Assembly (NCBI RefSeq): GCF_008831285.2
Contig: NC_045138.2
Location: 14,396,571 to 14,460,570, forward strand
Direction of reading: 5' to 3'
Origin: Nymphaea colorata
Taxonomy: Eukaryota; Streptophyta; Magnoliopsida; Nymphaeales; Nymphaeaceae
Length of the DNA: 64,000 nt
Positions 1-10,255 of this stretch are shown here, piece after piece. Position numbers and translations under genes: made by a program. A model generated the notes under the pieces. That model did no database searches, was not told the origin of the DNA, and worked only from the letters and a program-made list of their open reading frames with translations. The stretch's first letter is position 1, and each line of letters starts with the position of its first letter.

Positions 1-275
1 TTCCATTTTCAAGTCATATTTAGACTTAGCAACACTAAGGAAATAAAAATGTACACCTCAAAAGACATACAGAGGAACCAGACAACTCCACAAACATGCC
101 AAATAGAGCCATGATTGTTTAGATTTACACTAGGAAAAAATGTGTTCAGAAATTCAATAGGGAGACAGAAAATTACAGATACCATGTAAGAGACTTCAAT
201 AATTCCACATCTCAAAACTGTTAAGGAGAAACCATCCTCCAAGTTGCCCATTTCCTCTTCGCAAGCTCCAAGCAA
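1..275. other. 3' flank of the Yip1-family gene, no gene seen
   Basis: This AT-rich stretch follows the stop codon of the minus-strand Yip1 gene and probably holds its 3' untranslated region. I see no second gene, no repeat with clear ends and no RNA gene in it. The window edge cuts whatever lies further left. Confidence 0.5.
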
Positions 276-1040
276 TCAGAAAATGACCAACAGAGAGAAA
301 AGCAGAAAGACCAAAAAACATGCATAACCCACCAACCCCCGATGCTCATCTCCATAAGAAGCCAACTCCACCAGGAGAACCGTACAAACTCTTGTTGACC
401 AGATGACGAACACCGCAGCCATAACGTAAATGGCAACTCCCCTCTGTGGGACGAACAAAGAAAGGGCCGAGAACATGACCATGGGAAACATACAGTAACC
501 CACCAAACTCAAACAACGATAGAGATCCAAAGTGCCATTTCGTCCAGCCAACATATTGAAGACTACATATATGAACAACGCGGCGACGGTAACCCATCCA
601 AGAATTATACCGAAATGCAACTTGCCGGCAAGCAATTGGAACAGCCCGAAAGCCATGAGGAAGATGAAGGGGCCGGACAAATCAGCGTCCTCGTGCAGAT
701 TCGGATTCACTCGGAAAGGATTGAGGATCGACAAGGACTTCTTCCAGATCAGGCGAGTGTTGATCCCCAGCTCCTCGAGGAGCGGAAGCTCGTCCTCGAA
801 CGAACCCCCAATCCCGTACCCGCCAAAGATCGGCGGCGAGAAAGCAGTGGAAGAGGTCGAGGCAGAAGTCGCTCCGATGTCGAACTTCATGAACTGGAGG
901 TTAGGGTTGGGGTTCGTTTGAGGCGTTGGAATCACCGGCTGGAACGGAGGCGCCTTCGTGGGCAGCCGACGTTGCTGGGACCCGGCGGTGCTGCCAGTCG
1001 GGAACACCACAGGAGGGATATTGAATTCCTTGGACGACAT
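276..1040 (-). CDS. Yip1/YIPF5-family Golgi-ER membrane protein
   Basis: This is a single-exon frame of 254 residues with an ATG at 1040. Residues 1-80 are Pro/Ser/Thr-rich and should face the cytosol. The conserved block ELPLLEELGIN follows at residues 84-94. The Yip1 signature DLSGPF is at 120-125 and GYCMFPM at 181-187. About five hydrophobic segments run from 125 to 254 and the protein ends in one (VFLLFSLLVIF). Length and motif order match the YIPF5/YIPF7 branch and, from memory, Arabidopsis At2g36300. Family members bind Rab/Ypt GTPases and take part in ER-to-Golgi vesicle transport; that role is inferred here. No break is visible. Confidence is high for the family and moderate for the exact orthologue. 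Confidence 0.93.
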   Translation of the reverse strand: MSSKEFNIPPVVFPTGSTAGSQQRRLPTKAPPFQPVIPTPQTNPNPNLQFMKFDIGATSASTSSTAFSPPIFGGYGIGGSFEDELPLLEELGINTRLIWKKSLSILNPFRVNPNLHEDADLSGPFIFLMAFGLFQLLAGKLHFGIILGWVTVAALFIYVVFNMLAGRNGTLDLYRCLSLVGYCMFPMVMFSALSLFVPQRGVAIYVMAAVFVIWSTRVCTVLLVELASYGDEHRGLVGYACFLVFLLFSLLVIF

Positions 1041-3709
1041 GATACAGAAACAGATGCGTGATCTACAGTTTCAGGGGATTCGAATTCCTCTTTCGCGGCA
1101 AACTGGGTACTGCTTTCGATCCCTCTTCTCTTCCGAGGTCAGAATCAAGATTGACGGCAGAGCCCACCGGCCTCCTTTGTTTCGTCCGACGGAAGATCGA
1201 ACAGAGGAAAGTTGGTCCTTCTTGGCTTCCCCAAGATCAAAGAGAATTAGGGCCTTCACACCTTCCACTATGTAGAGGATCAGAGAGTGCGCCTTTTCCT
1301 TCCTTCGGACAAAAGATCAGAAGAAAGATGAGCACTCGAGATCCCTTCACGCCGGGAAGATGAAAATGAAAGCAGGATTCAAACAGAGATCTGAAAACGA
1401 AGAGGAATTAGGGTTCCATTTGGCACCTTTTCTTCTCCTTTTCCCTCCTTTGCTCTACGCGGCCTTCCTGCTACCACCGTGTTTGGGGAACGTCGAAAAG
1501 CATGATTTGTCGTGTTAAACGAAACGCGAGGCTCGGGTACGGACCGGATTATTGTGGACCCGGAATTCGATGAGCCGATCTGATTTTCAAAATCGAAATA
1601 AAGGAAACGGGAGACTTACTTAACGAGCAAGGACTAGGAGAGAGCTGTTCAAGAAGAAATTATGGTTTAGATTTTAAAGAAAGATGGAGTCCGCAACAAT
1701 GTTATTGGAATGTCCTTTCAGTTGAATGAATTTCAGAAAGATTCAAGAAATCAGCCGAATTCAATTAGAATGGGGATTGTTTTTTAATCTGATAAAGCTA
1801 AAAAAATTTCTTTTCAATTGAAATCTCAAAGAAAAAATTTTAAACTATAAGAAATTTACTAAAAATTTCTAAAAGTAACAAAATTCCACAACCATGTGCC
1901 GCATGTCTCCATTAAATAGGATGGTGTGTAGAAGGATTTAGAATCAAAACTGTCCTGATTCAGAAATTCGAATGGGCAAATTCAGGCTGATTCGTGTTGA
2001 ATCGAGCCAAGCCCAGCTTTATTATTAGCCGATTATGCATCTGGTTCGTGTGACCAGAAGGTCTGTTCTTGGATCACTACTTTAAATTTGGCATGTTCGA
2101 ATTTACTGGGAGTTGGGCCATATTCAAGATTGGCAGAATTAGAATATCATGTACTTTCTCATCCTACAAGGTTGATAATATGTGCATGGACACATACACG
2201 TTGCCGCAGATTCACACGCAAAATCATACTAGGAATCGTAGTATGAACAACAAGAACAAGCAACAATGACGAAACAGACATCAGTTGTCCTAATTTCCCA
2301 TCTGCAGGGAAGAACAGATGCAGCTAAGCCACTGAACTGGTCATCTTCACTTTGATACGAGAAGCTTTTCCATTAGGAGCAACGGGTACGTGGAGATTCT
2401 ATTGGGATAGAACAAAGAAAGGGATATGCCTAAGCTTCTTTCGAGTGCAGACGCTGAGTATTTTGCTTCAAAGAGGAAGAGATTACTTAGAAATGCCATT
2501 GTTTTCCTTTTCCATAGTCTGGTCAACAAAATATTGCTAATATCTACATATGAGGACAGTTACAATACTCGGTTCGAGTACTTAAACAAGTACCTTCTCT
2601 TGTTACTACACAGGGAAGAGCACAGCAGGGCCTTGGAGCTCACCAAATTCTATAGTTTAATGGGAGGAGTCAGTCTTCTAAGTGATTGAGTCAAGTAATG
2701 TAGATGCGCCCTTACATATATTGGAAACATCCAAAACTAGATTGGACGCACAACTCATCGTAAGAAATATAAGTTCAGTTTAGAGAGTTCACATTTTGTG
2801 GAGGCAGGCTGACGGCTGCCATGACAACTGAAGACAATAGGTTTTAGTTCTTCAGCTCTACACCGAGGCAGCAGCCAGCAAGAATATAAGCTGTGTAGAA
2901 AAGTGTAAACAAACAGACAGAGAACAGTATCTTGAAGACCAATTTCCAGAGGCCCAAACAGCATGAGTTAGAGCAAAGCAGATCCACCAGTGTCGGTTGA
3001 AAGACCCCAAATTCTAAAAGAAACCCTAGCAGACTGTGGTGCATGAAAATCAAACTATGCTCTCGCCAGCCATCAATACTTAGCTCATCCGCTTCTGCTC
3101 TCACCTCACAGCCCAACTCTTCTGCTCTGATTTTGACACGCCTAACTACCAGCAGTGAAGCTAGAAGACTGAACTACGCTGTAGCTCAAATATGGCGGCA
3201 AATAGAGGCAGAGATGACAGAAAAGGAGGAATTCTTTTTTTTTTTTCATTTTTTCCCAGATGGTGACTGACCTGAAAAGGCCAGGAGGGAACAATGAGCA
3301 AATGGAGAGTGAACACTAGCACACAGAACAAAAACCAGCTTCAGCTGTTCATCCAACTCTACCTCTTTTTTGTGCAATTATACAAACAAAAACCAGCTTG
3401 ACATAAAGTATCTCAGTTGCCAATGTCAGGAAGCAGGCACAATTTCTTGGCGAAAATGGTACAGTTCTAACTAGTTCTTAAGGCCTCCCTACAGCTACAG
3501 AAGCCATGACTACTGCAGGCAGAGCAAGAAATCGTGAACTACGGCACCTAAGTTTCTTGCAACGAACTCATACAGGCGATACACAGATTATATCAAAATT
3601 TTGAAATTCCAGAAAGAAGAAAACCAAGACAGACTTTCCAGCTTAGAAGAACGCAGTGTAGCATTCTCAAACTAGACGAGCTAACGAACTGCAAATAATC
3701 AATAATTAT
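1041..3709. other. Intergenic: upstream of Yip1 gene, downstream of GALT29A-like gene
   Basis: The first 450 bases are the GC-richer leader and promoter side of the Yip1 gene. From about 1.6 kb the DNA is AT-rich with no sign of coding. An ATG-started frame of 87 codons lies at 2426-2689 on the plus strand, but it resembles no family I know and has no supporting exon. The last 500 bases should include the 3' untranslated region of the minus-strand gene ending at 3710. No repeat with definable ends was found. Confidence 0.4.
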
Positions 3710-4879
3710 TCAATTATATATAGTTACAGGAGGTATCTTGAATTTGGAACCCTCAAGAAACGGTATAGAATCTGGGTGTTCAACCAAATCCTTGTAGAAG
3801 ATGTATTCTGCCTCGTAGTCATGCAAATGAAGCTCAGCTTTCTGGTTGGTATGGTAGTGATGCTTCGCGTCTGCTGACTTACCAAAACCAAAAACACTAA
3901 CCTTATCGCACAAACCCACAGCAAGCATGATTGCCTGCATTCCCGATGAATAATGGAACATGCTGCCATCATGGGCAGCGCCCCATTCTTCCACAGATTT
4001 CCCTGTGAGTTCAACGAACCGCTTCAAGGAGTAGTACTTGACTATTCGCGCACACAGTATGTCGAAACGAGCATCTGTGATGATTAATGGCGCATTATGG
4101 GAACGATTGCAGAATGTGAAATCCATGAAGTGCACAGCTTGGCAAATGTACATCACCATGGGGACTTTTTCTCCATAGGGATGGCAAAAGCAGCTCATTC
4201 TGCGTGCGCAGAGGTGTAAGATATTGCTATTGACGAACGAGATTGTTGTCTTCCATCCAACATTTTTCTGAAACCCTTCAATCCTGGCATTGTTCAGTCT
4301 GATCACAGCTTCATGGCCGTCAATAAGTGCCCCGTATTCTTTCTTCAGCAGAATCCCGCTGTTCCCTACCACCGCACAAGAAGCATATCGGCTGTTGTTC
4401 TGAGGTAAACCATAATGCCGGTCAATGGGATGCTTAACAAGCGATACCAATTCCTCCATGACCTCAGGATGGAACCTCTTGTTCCTTACCCAATCCCTCA
4501 GTGATTTTCTGAACTCTGGCCACAGACTGTGGTACCTGAAGTTCATGAGCTGAACAGGAATCCGATTAGACCGAACATGTTTAGCCTCATGGTTATCATG
4601 GCGCCAGGAAGATATGGATCTGTAGCGGCCGTGAGGATAATTCCCTTCTAGCAAATCAGTGATCTCTTTCCGAACATTTGATTCTCCAATCTCGGTTGCA
4701 GCATAGCTCAGGAAGGTGGCGTTGTGAACGGCAGGGGGCAAAGAACTAATTGTGGGAGTAGAGCTTGCTTCTGAATTTGCAGAATTGAAACTTCGGCGAA
4801 CTGCAGCGTGGAAACTGAAGAAAGTGCAAAGAAGAACCAGCAAGAAAATGATGAAAAGGGGCCTAATTGGTCGTTTCAT
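3710..4879 (-). CDS. GALT29A: GT29 sialyltransferase-like glycosyltransferase (GALT29A-like)
   Basis: This is a 389-residue type II Golgi membrane protein. I chose the ATG at 4879 because the frame then begins MKRPIRPLF, which matches the start of Arabidopsis GALT29A (At1g08280) as I recall it. The frame is open upstream to about 5008 but that part is not conserved. One membrane anchor covers residues 7-26. The sialyl L motif runs from about 167 to 214 (CAVVGNSG, then IRLNNA). The sialyl S motif is at about 309-330 (HYSSGMQA, then VSVFGFGK), followed by the His cluster HHYH at 340-343. Plants lack ordinary sialic acid. GALT29A is reported to act as a beta-galactosyltransferase on arabinogalactan side chains. 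The intronless frame looks intact. Other plant GT29 members (SIA1/MGP2, SIA2) are the alternatives. Confidence 0.9.
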   Translation of the reverse strand: MKRPIRPLFIIFLLVLLCTFFSFHAAVRRSFNSANSEASSTPTISSLPPAVHNATFLSYAATEIGESNVRKEITDLLEGNYPHGRYRSISSWRHDNHEAKHVRSNRIPVQLMNFRYHSLWPEFRKSLRDWVRNKRFHPEVMEELVSLVKHPIDRHYGLPQNNSRYASCAVVGNSGILLKKEYGALIDGHEAVIRLNNARIEGFQKNVGWKTTISFVNSNILHLCARRMSCFCHPYGEKVPMVMYICQAVHFMDFTFCNRSHNAPLIITDARFDILCARIVKYYSLKRFVELTGKSVEEWGAAHDGSMFHYSSGMQAIMLAVGLCDKVSVFGFGKSADAKHHYHTNQKAELHLHDYEAEYIFYKDLVEHPDSIPFLEGSKFKIPPVTIYN

Positions 4880-7188
4880 TTGGGAGATCTTGGGAAGGAG
4901 GAGCCGATGGTGGTTAAAGGAATGGGACAGGCCTAAAAGGAAGGATGAGAGACCAGGCAGCTCTAAATGAAAGGCACGCCATTTTCCAAGTAAACCTTGC
5001 ATCAGCACACGAAAGAGACGAGACGTTCCACCAGGAGGATTGTCACTGTAATCTTTTCTTGTAGGGGGGAGAAACCAAATTTATGTGAAACGTAGTCGAT
5101 TCTAAGCTCTCCATAAATTCAAACAACTCATGCCTGCCAACCCCTCTCTTCCCTCTCTCCACAGAGAGGGGATGGAGGGAGAGAGAGAGGGGTGCTACAA
5201 GCACAACCTGCTCACAGAGAACGACCTTTCAGCTGAAGGGAGGGGAGAGGGAGAACACGTAACCCGGAAACGGCCCAGGCTACGCTTGGAGGAAAAAAGA
5301 TGGGATAAACAAAGGGGAATCCGAATTAAAAAAACAAGATGATCAGCAGGAGCGAAACGAGAAATTTAAACTCCACAAATCCAGAAACAAACCAGAAAGA
5401 AGCGCCAAATGCAATATCCTCAACAGATCGAACCATAGAAACAGAGATAAAAGATAAAAGATTAAGGACCAACCAAATCAGCAGCCACTAACACCTCACC
5501 TTCTTCACCAGCATCCACAAAACAATCACCCGATTATCATTCAGCCCACAAAAGAGCAAGCAAAACCTCCAAAACTGAACCCCTCAGGTCTTCTTCAACA
5601 AGAAGCTGCGACCTTTCCGGAATCCGTTATTCTCTCTCTCTCTCTCTCTCTCGGGGTCTACCTTTTAGTTCCCGGTCTTTGTTTTATCTGAATGCTCCGG
5701 TTTAGACCGCTAGTTGGACATTAATGGCGAAACGTCTCTTCCACGACCACTGGACCAGACAGTTCTTTCAATTTTACGATAAAAAAATATATATATTTTT
5801 CTTTGTTTCCATGGAGGATCGCCTCCCGATTGAAGGAACTTTTGCTCTGCTCCAGCATTTTTTAACTTTACATGAATCTGTTGATCACATCATATGGATC
5901 CGATGCCAAACGAAGCTTTCATCTTGAGATCCATTAATGTAAAAACCATCTTTTTTACGCTCTTTTTCTTTTCATTCAATTCACCTCCAGATCTTAAAGA
6001 CAACGTAAGATACCATAATAAGGATCTTAAAGTACAGAAAATTATAAATATTTCAATATGTTAAAATGGTAGATTGGAAGGTTTGGTAGAGTGTTACTCC
6101 TCTATGTTGTAAACGGTAATATGTGCGATTTAAAAACATATATTATAGGACTATTCAGGTCTCGAAACAGCCATGCATGTTGTTTTTGGAAAACTTCCAA
6201 AACATAAAATATATACTAATATTGTTAAAAAGTTATTTCGATTCGATTTTATTCACAGCATTAGTGGTCGCATAGCATATACTCTTCGCTCTTAAAATAT
6301 TTTAATGCCTTATTAAATTAATTTCGCATATTATTTACTTATTAAAAAAGAAAACGCAATAAATAGTTTCTGCCAATTCAACAATTCCATTATTTGATCC
6401 AATCTCTGACTTTTCCACGCTGCAAGTTTTATTTATTTGCACAGAATGTTTGCTAGATACTTGGCTTACTTTCTGTTTGCACCTAAATATGTAGGAGACT
6501 TGAGCACACTGCTTAATCAAGTAGAAGAGGCACCAACCAGTCGCACCTACCATTCACCAAGTGAAATGCAGATGCAGCACAGGTGCATCGGCTCCTATAG
6601 TGAAAAACCATGTTTGAATATCTTTTCTTGTTATTTTTTTGTATTTTTCAATAATAAGAAATAACAATTTATCAATTCAAATTGAAGGGTGAGCCATGAT
6701 TTGGACTCAAATCGGGTGATTTTTTTTTAGTCAACTAAAACTGAATAACATGTGGCACGAGTATTTATGCATTTTAAGTAAAATTTACGACATTTAACAA
6801 TTAAAAAATTAACAAAATTTAGTATTAAACAATGCACGACATGGAAAAACATGTAATTAGTTAACAAACTCTTAATGAGCCAGTAAATGGGCGATCCTCG
6901 TCGACTAAGACGACTCAGGTCGACTCTTAATACGAGAGAGCAGCAATTTTGTCTCTCTTTTACGATGACCGCCATAAAACAAGTAAAATATAACTTGGCC
7001 AAGTTCAAATCTAAGCGGCGTTTGATAAGGTGGAATTCTACGGATGAACTGCAAACAAAATTCGATTTTTTAAAACTTGCACCGCACCATCAAACGGGGA
7101 ATTAAAAGTGACTGGTTTTTACGAGCCTTACCAGGTCTGGGATCAAACTGCCTGGATTGAAATCCCCCGCCTAGATCCTTCTTTGTTC
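4880..7188. other. Intergenic: upstream region of GALT29A-like gene, AT-rich
   Basis: Bases 4880-5700 lie upstream of the minus-strand GALT29A-like gene and are purine-rich on the plus strand. A possible 3' splice site (TTACAG, minus strand, near 5050) hints at a leader intron, but I could not prove one. Past 5.7 kb the DNA is AT-rich with no coding signal. A short inverted pair (CGTTTGAT near 7019 and ATCAAACG near 7090) may mark a tiny decayed transposon. Confidence 0.35.
5631..5652. repeat. (TC)11 microsatellite upstream of GALT29A-like gene
   Basis: Eleven uninterrupted TC units lie about 750 bp upstream of the GALT29A-like start codon, and read as GA in the sense of that gene. Plant promoters and leaders are often rich in such tracts. 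Confidence 0.9.
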
Positions 7189-8713
7189 CCGTTAGGGCTG
7201 CGTTGATGCTCCTCGCTCTCTCTCTCTCTCGGCACCGTGTCTTCAATCTGCCGCGTACATGTGCTGCAGCAGCAGCTGAGGTACCATCTCGGAGCACAAC
7301 ACCTTCGCATTTGACTGGTACCCGTCTCTCTCTCTCTCCCTCTCTCTCTTGGACGATCATCCATGGGCACTATTTGGGAATGATTTCTTCCGTGAGGTTT
7401 GCCATATTCAATCTGCTTGTTTTGAGTTTCATTTTCGCTGGGTATATATGTGAGTCTTCTGGCTGAAAGATTGAAATGCCCTCTCTCTCTCTCTCTTTCT
7501 TGCATACGGTATTTGGATGCTTATGCTTCATTTGTGCAGAGAAGTTTGTGGCTTTTTTTTTTTTTCCTACGCAACTGTTTTTTTGTGAAGAAGTTAAATT
7601 CTTTCTGAGATTTAAGCTGGTGGTTCTTTGTAGCTTTCAAGAAGGTTGCTAGCTTTCAAGAAGGTTGCTAGTCGCGTGCTTCTAGTTTTGTTGTCTTGGA
7701 GAATTTTCTGCCGTGTAATTGGATGGCTAGGTCCTGTATTGGAAGGATCATGTTGTGTAGGCGGAAGCTCTATATTTTAGCTGTATGATGTTCTATATTT
7801 GATCTAATGTCTCTCCCTCTCCGCAGGCATCTGTTTTAAGAGGTTTCTTGTTCTTTGAAATTCTATTATTCGTATAGGGGAAATGCTTTCACTGAGAAAT
7901 ACTCGATGAAGTTTCCCCTCTTTCCGTTGTTTGCCACAATAGTCTGTGTATTATTTTCGAGCGATATTTGGTGAATCTTCTTCTATGTGTTTAAATTTTG
8001 AAAGGCAATTGCTGCGGCAGGGAGGAGGTGGATTTGCCATATGTTAGATTCCACCTCAGGGGCATGCTTCTGTGCAGCTCCCTTTTCTGATACCATCTTC
8101 CATTATTGATATTACTTCATGTAGGATTTTCAGTTTCAGAAGCTTTCTGCAGGAACTTTAGTCTGCTTGCATTCGCTTCTATCTGGTTGTTCATATAATC
8201 TTCCTTTCACGATTTAAATTGATCCAGATAGGCTCTTCATCATGCACTCTTTCAACTATAGTGCGGTTCTAAAGAATCAGGTCCATGTTTCTCAAAGAAG
8301 CACCTGCTTCTCCTACTCCAGCCAGTGAGTTCATCCGAGTAACCACAGTGGCACTCCCAACTCTGCTGCCACTGACAATGGAGAAAGCGGCAGCAGCAGA
8401 GAAGAAGCTTCCATAGTGGATGCCTCTCTCCCTCATAATGCAGATCTTGAAGATCATTGTGTTATAAGTATATCCTTGTACTAAGAAATTTGTATATTTA
8501 AGCGTGTGGAATTCCATGGATGTATATTTAATTTAAATCTCTAAAATACCAAGAATTTTTTATAGTTTATCACCCCTACAGTACTTTGCAATAAATTTAG
8601 ATAATACATTGCAAATTTGTTGAAAGGATTGTTTCCCTTCGTTGATTTTATGTCCTCATAAAAATCCAATGGATTGTATCTCGATATTTTGTCTAGATCT
8701 ATAAATTTTGGTT
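7189..8713 (+). repeat. Duplicated segment, copy A (partner at 53546-54995)
   Basis: This 1.5-kb segment aligns by eye with 53546-54995 in the same orientation along its whole length, with many small indels and base changes. The match starts at CCGTTAGGGCTGCGTTGATG in both copies and stops after TTTTGGTT. The flanks differ on both sides. I find no terminal inverted repeats, no TG...CA ends and no shared target duplication, so it is not an obvious transposon. The first 300 bases carry several CT tracts. Copy A has a private 19-bp tandem doubling at 7631-7668. No long open frame is shared. It could be a duplicated non-coding transcription unit, a gene fragment carried by a larger duplication, or an unknown dispersed repeat. 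Confidence 0.85.
7631..7668. repeat. 19-bp perfect tandem doubling inside copy A
   Basis: The unit TAGCTTTCAAGAAGGTTGC occurs twice in a row. Copy B has this unit once, with one base change, so the doubling arose in copy A after the two copies separated. Confidence 0.9.
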
Positions 8714-10255
8714 GGATTAAAAAAATTGACTAAAATTCAGCTGAAAATAGCCAGATGACACTAGACTGCCATTAATAGTACTAAAGTGCTTGGTGTATTG
8801 GCTTATGACTGGTTTAACATGTTTTTCATTTTTCTTTCAGTTAATTCTTTTTTGCATTTTTGTGATTATACTTGTGTTTGTGTGTGTGTCCAACAGGTTT
8901 GTATATTTGAACTTTTTAACTGCACCTTTCATTTTTAAATATTTTTTCATTTGTGTTTGGCACAATCTTGGGTATGATTAATGTGATCTTTATATTCAAA
9001 CATTATGAATCTTTTAAAAGTTAATGTATTTTGAATACGAGAATCTTTTAAAAATTATAGGCTTTAAAGTGTGCATATCAAATTTATATAATTATTATTT
9101 TATTTAAAGAAACTTTGAACGTGAAGACCTCTAAAAGTAAAAGAATAAGATATACAATAACTTTTTCTGTAGTGTGACCTTATAAGCGTTTAACTAAATT
9201 GATTAATGATCTGTACTAGGTTTTTATGGTTTTTTTTTTTATATCTTTTGGTACATATAATATCCATTTCAATGCATGGGTTGGTCTAGCTTTGTCTGAA
9301 GTTAAGTGACAGCTTCATTTTTAACTGCACTTTTGTTAGCCTCATTGTATTTCTTATTTTTTTTTAACTAAATCTCTATGCTGATCAGTTTTTTACTGCT
9401 TTATTAATTAGAACGAGCAAGCATCAATACATTTTTTTTTTTTTGTATTCAGTAATATCTTCCTTTCTTGCTTCTTCACATTTCTTATTGGAAATTTGTC
9501 TTCGCATACATTGCTAACTTTTTCATTAATATTTTTGAATGATGCATTATGAGTTCACTGAACTGTAGTAATTTTATAATTTGCTTCTCCTTATAGGCAG
9601 TTGCTTGTCAAGCTTGTGGTGGGTCGGGCTTCTTTTTAACATTTTACCAATTGTGAGAATTGCAGTTCTTATGTGGTGCATCAGTACTTAATTTGTGATT
9701 ACAACATTCACTCAATATGTTTTCTCGAAACTGCAGGTACTGCCCCCAGTCATGCACAGGCTTACCAGCGGAAAAAAAAAAAATTCCAAGGTCCTCTCGA
9801 AGCAGATCAACAATAATAAGGTAAACCATGATCAATTATGATGTTAATTGTGGTACTAAAAATATGAGTTGTATTTCATTGTCATTTACTGTTTTTTTTA
9901 AGTTATGGGAACCTATAACAGGCTTGGAAAAAAGAATGGAACATGTCGAGTGGAAAGTTGTGCTGCTGAATTGGGAGATCAACCGCATCCATGACAAGAT
10001 GTTCCAATTATTCTGTTGAGAGGGTTTGTTTTTGCCTATGGGAAGCGGTTATGCACATAGGACAAAGTTAAGGTGACTCGTTAATTGTTGAAAGGATGTC
10101 GAACCCCAAGCAAAGTGGAGGGTACTCTAGGACTGAAGGCTCCACCAAGTAGAGGTCTGCCTTGCTGCATTAGCCATCTCTCGGCCACCTGGAGCTCCTT
10201 ACAGTAAGCATCCTCTTCATACCTTTTGCCCTTCAATCCTATCCCATACCCTCTG
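8714..10255. other. Intergenic with exon-like fragments before the P-class PPR gene
   Basis: The DNA is very T-rich from 8.7 to 9.6 kb. Between 9.6 and 10.02 kb several pieces look like exons. One, at about 9736-9820, is bounded by CTGCAG and then GTAAAC. Another, at about 9901-10019, follows a T-rich tract and AAG and encodes a charged stretch ending IHDKMFQLFC and a stop. I know no family for these, and they may belong to a small or non-coding gene. The last 200 bases are the leader of the PPR gene. Confidence 0.3.

Noticed and set aside
2426-2689. An 87-codon plus-strand frame starting with ATG
   Set aside because: No family resemblance, no splice context and only moderate length in AT-rich DNA. 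It may be chance.
4880-5008. An N-terminal extension of the GALT29A-like frame up to 5008
   Set aside because: The extension is not like known family members, while MKRPIRPLF at 4879 is followed directly by the membrane anchor, as expected.
7019-7097. CGTTTGAT...ATCAAACG as a tiny MITE
   Set aside because: The matching arms are only 8 bp, the flanks show no target duplication, and the ends do not extend outward.
8242-8328. A 28-codon frame (MHSFNYSAVLKNQVHV...) kept as a 27-codon frame in copy B (54523-54606)
   Set aside because: Between the copies there are three amino-acid changes and a new stop but only two silent changes, which gives no sign of protein-level constraint.
7189-8713. Reading the duplicated pair 7189-8713 / 53546-54995 as two LTRs of one element or as solo LTRs
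   Set aside because: Ends are not TG...CA, no target duplication or primer-binding site is seen, and ordinary host genes lie between them.
10226-10255. Ten extra codons before the P-class PPR start
   Set aside because: The frame there has no ATG; the first one is at 10256.
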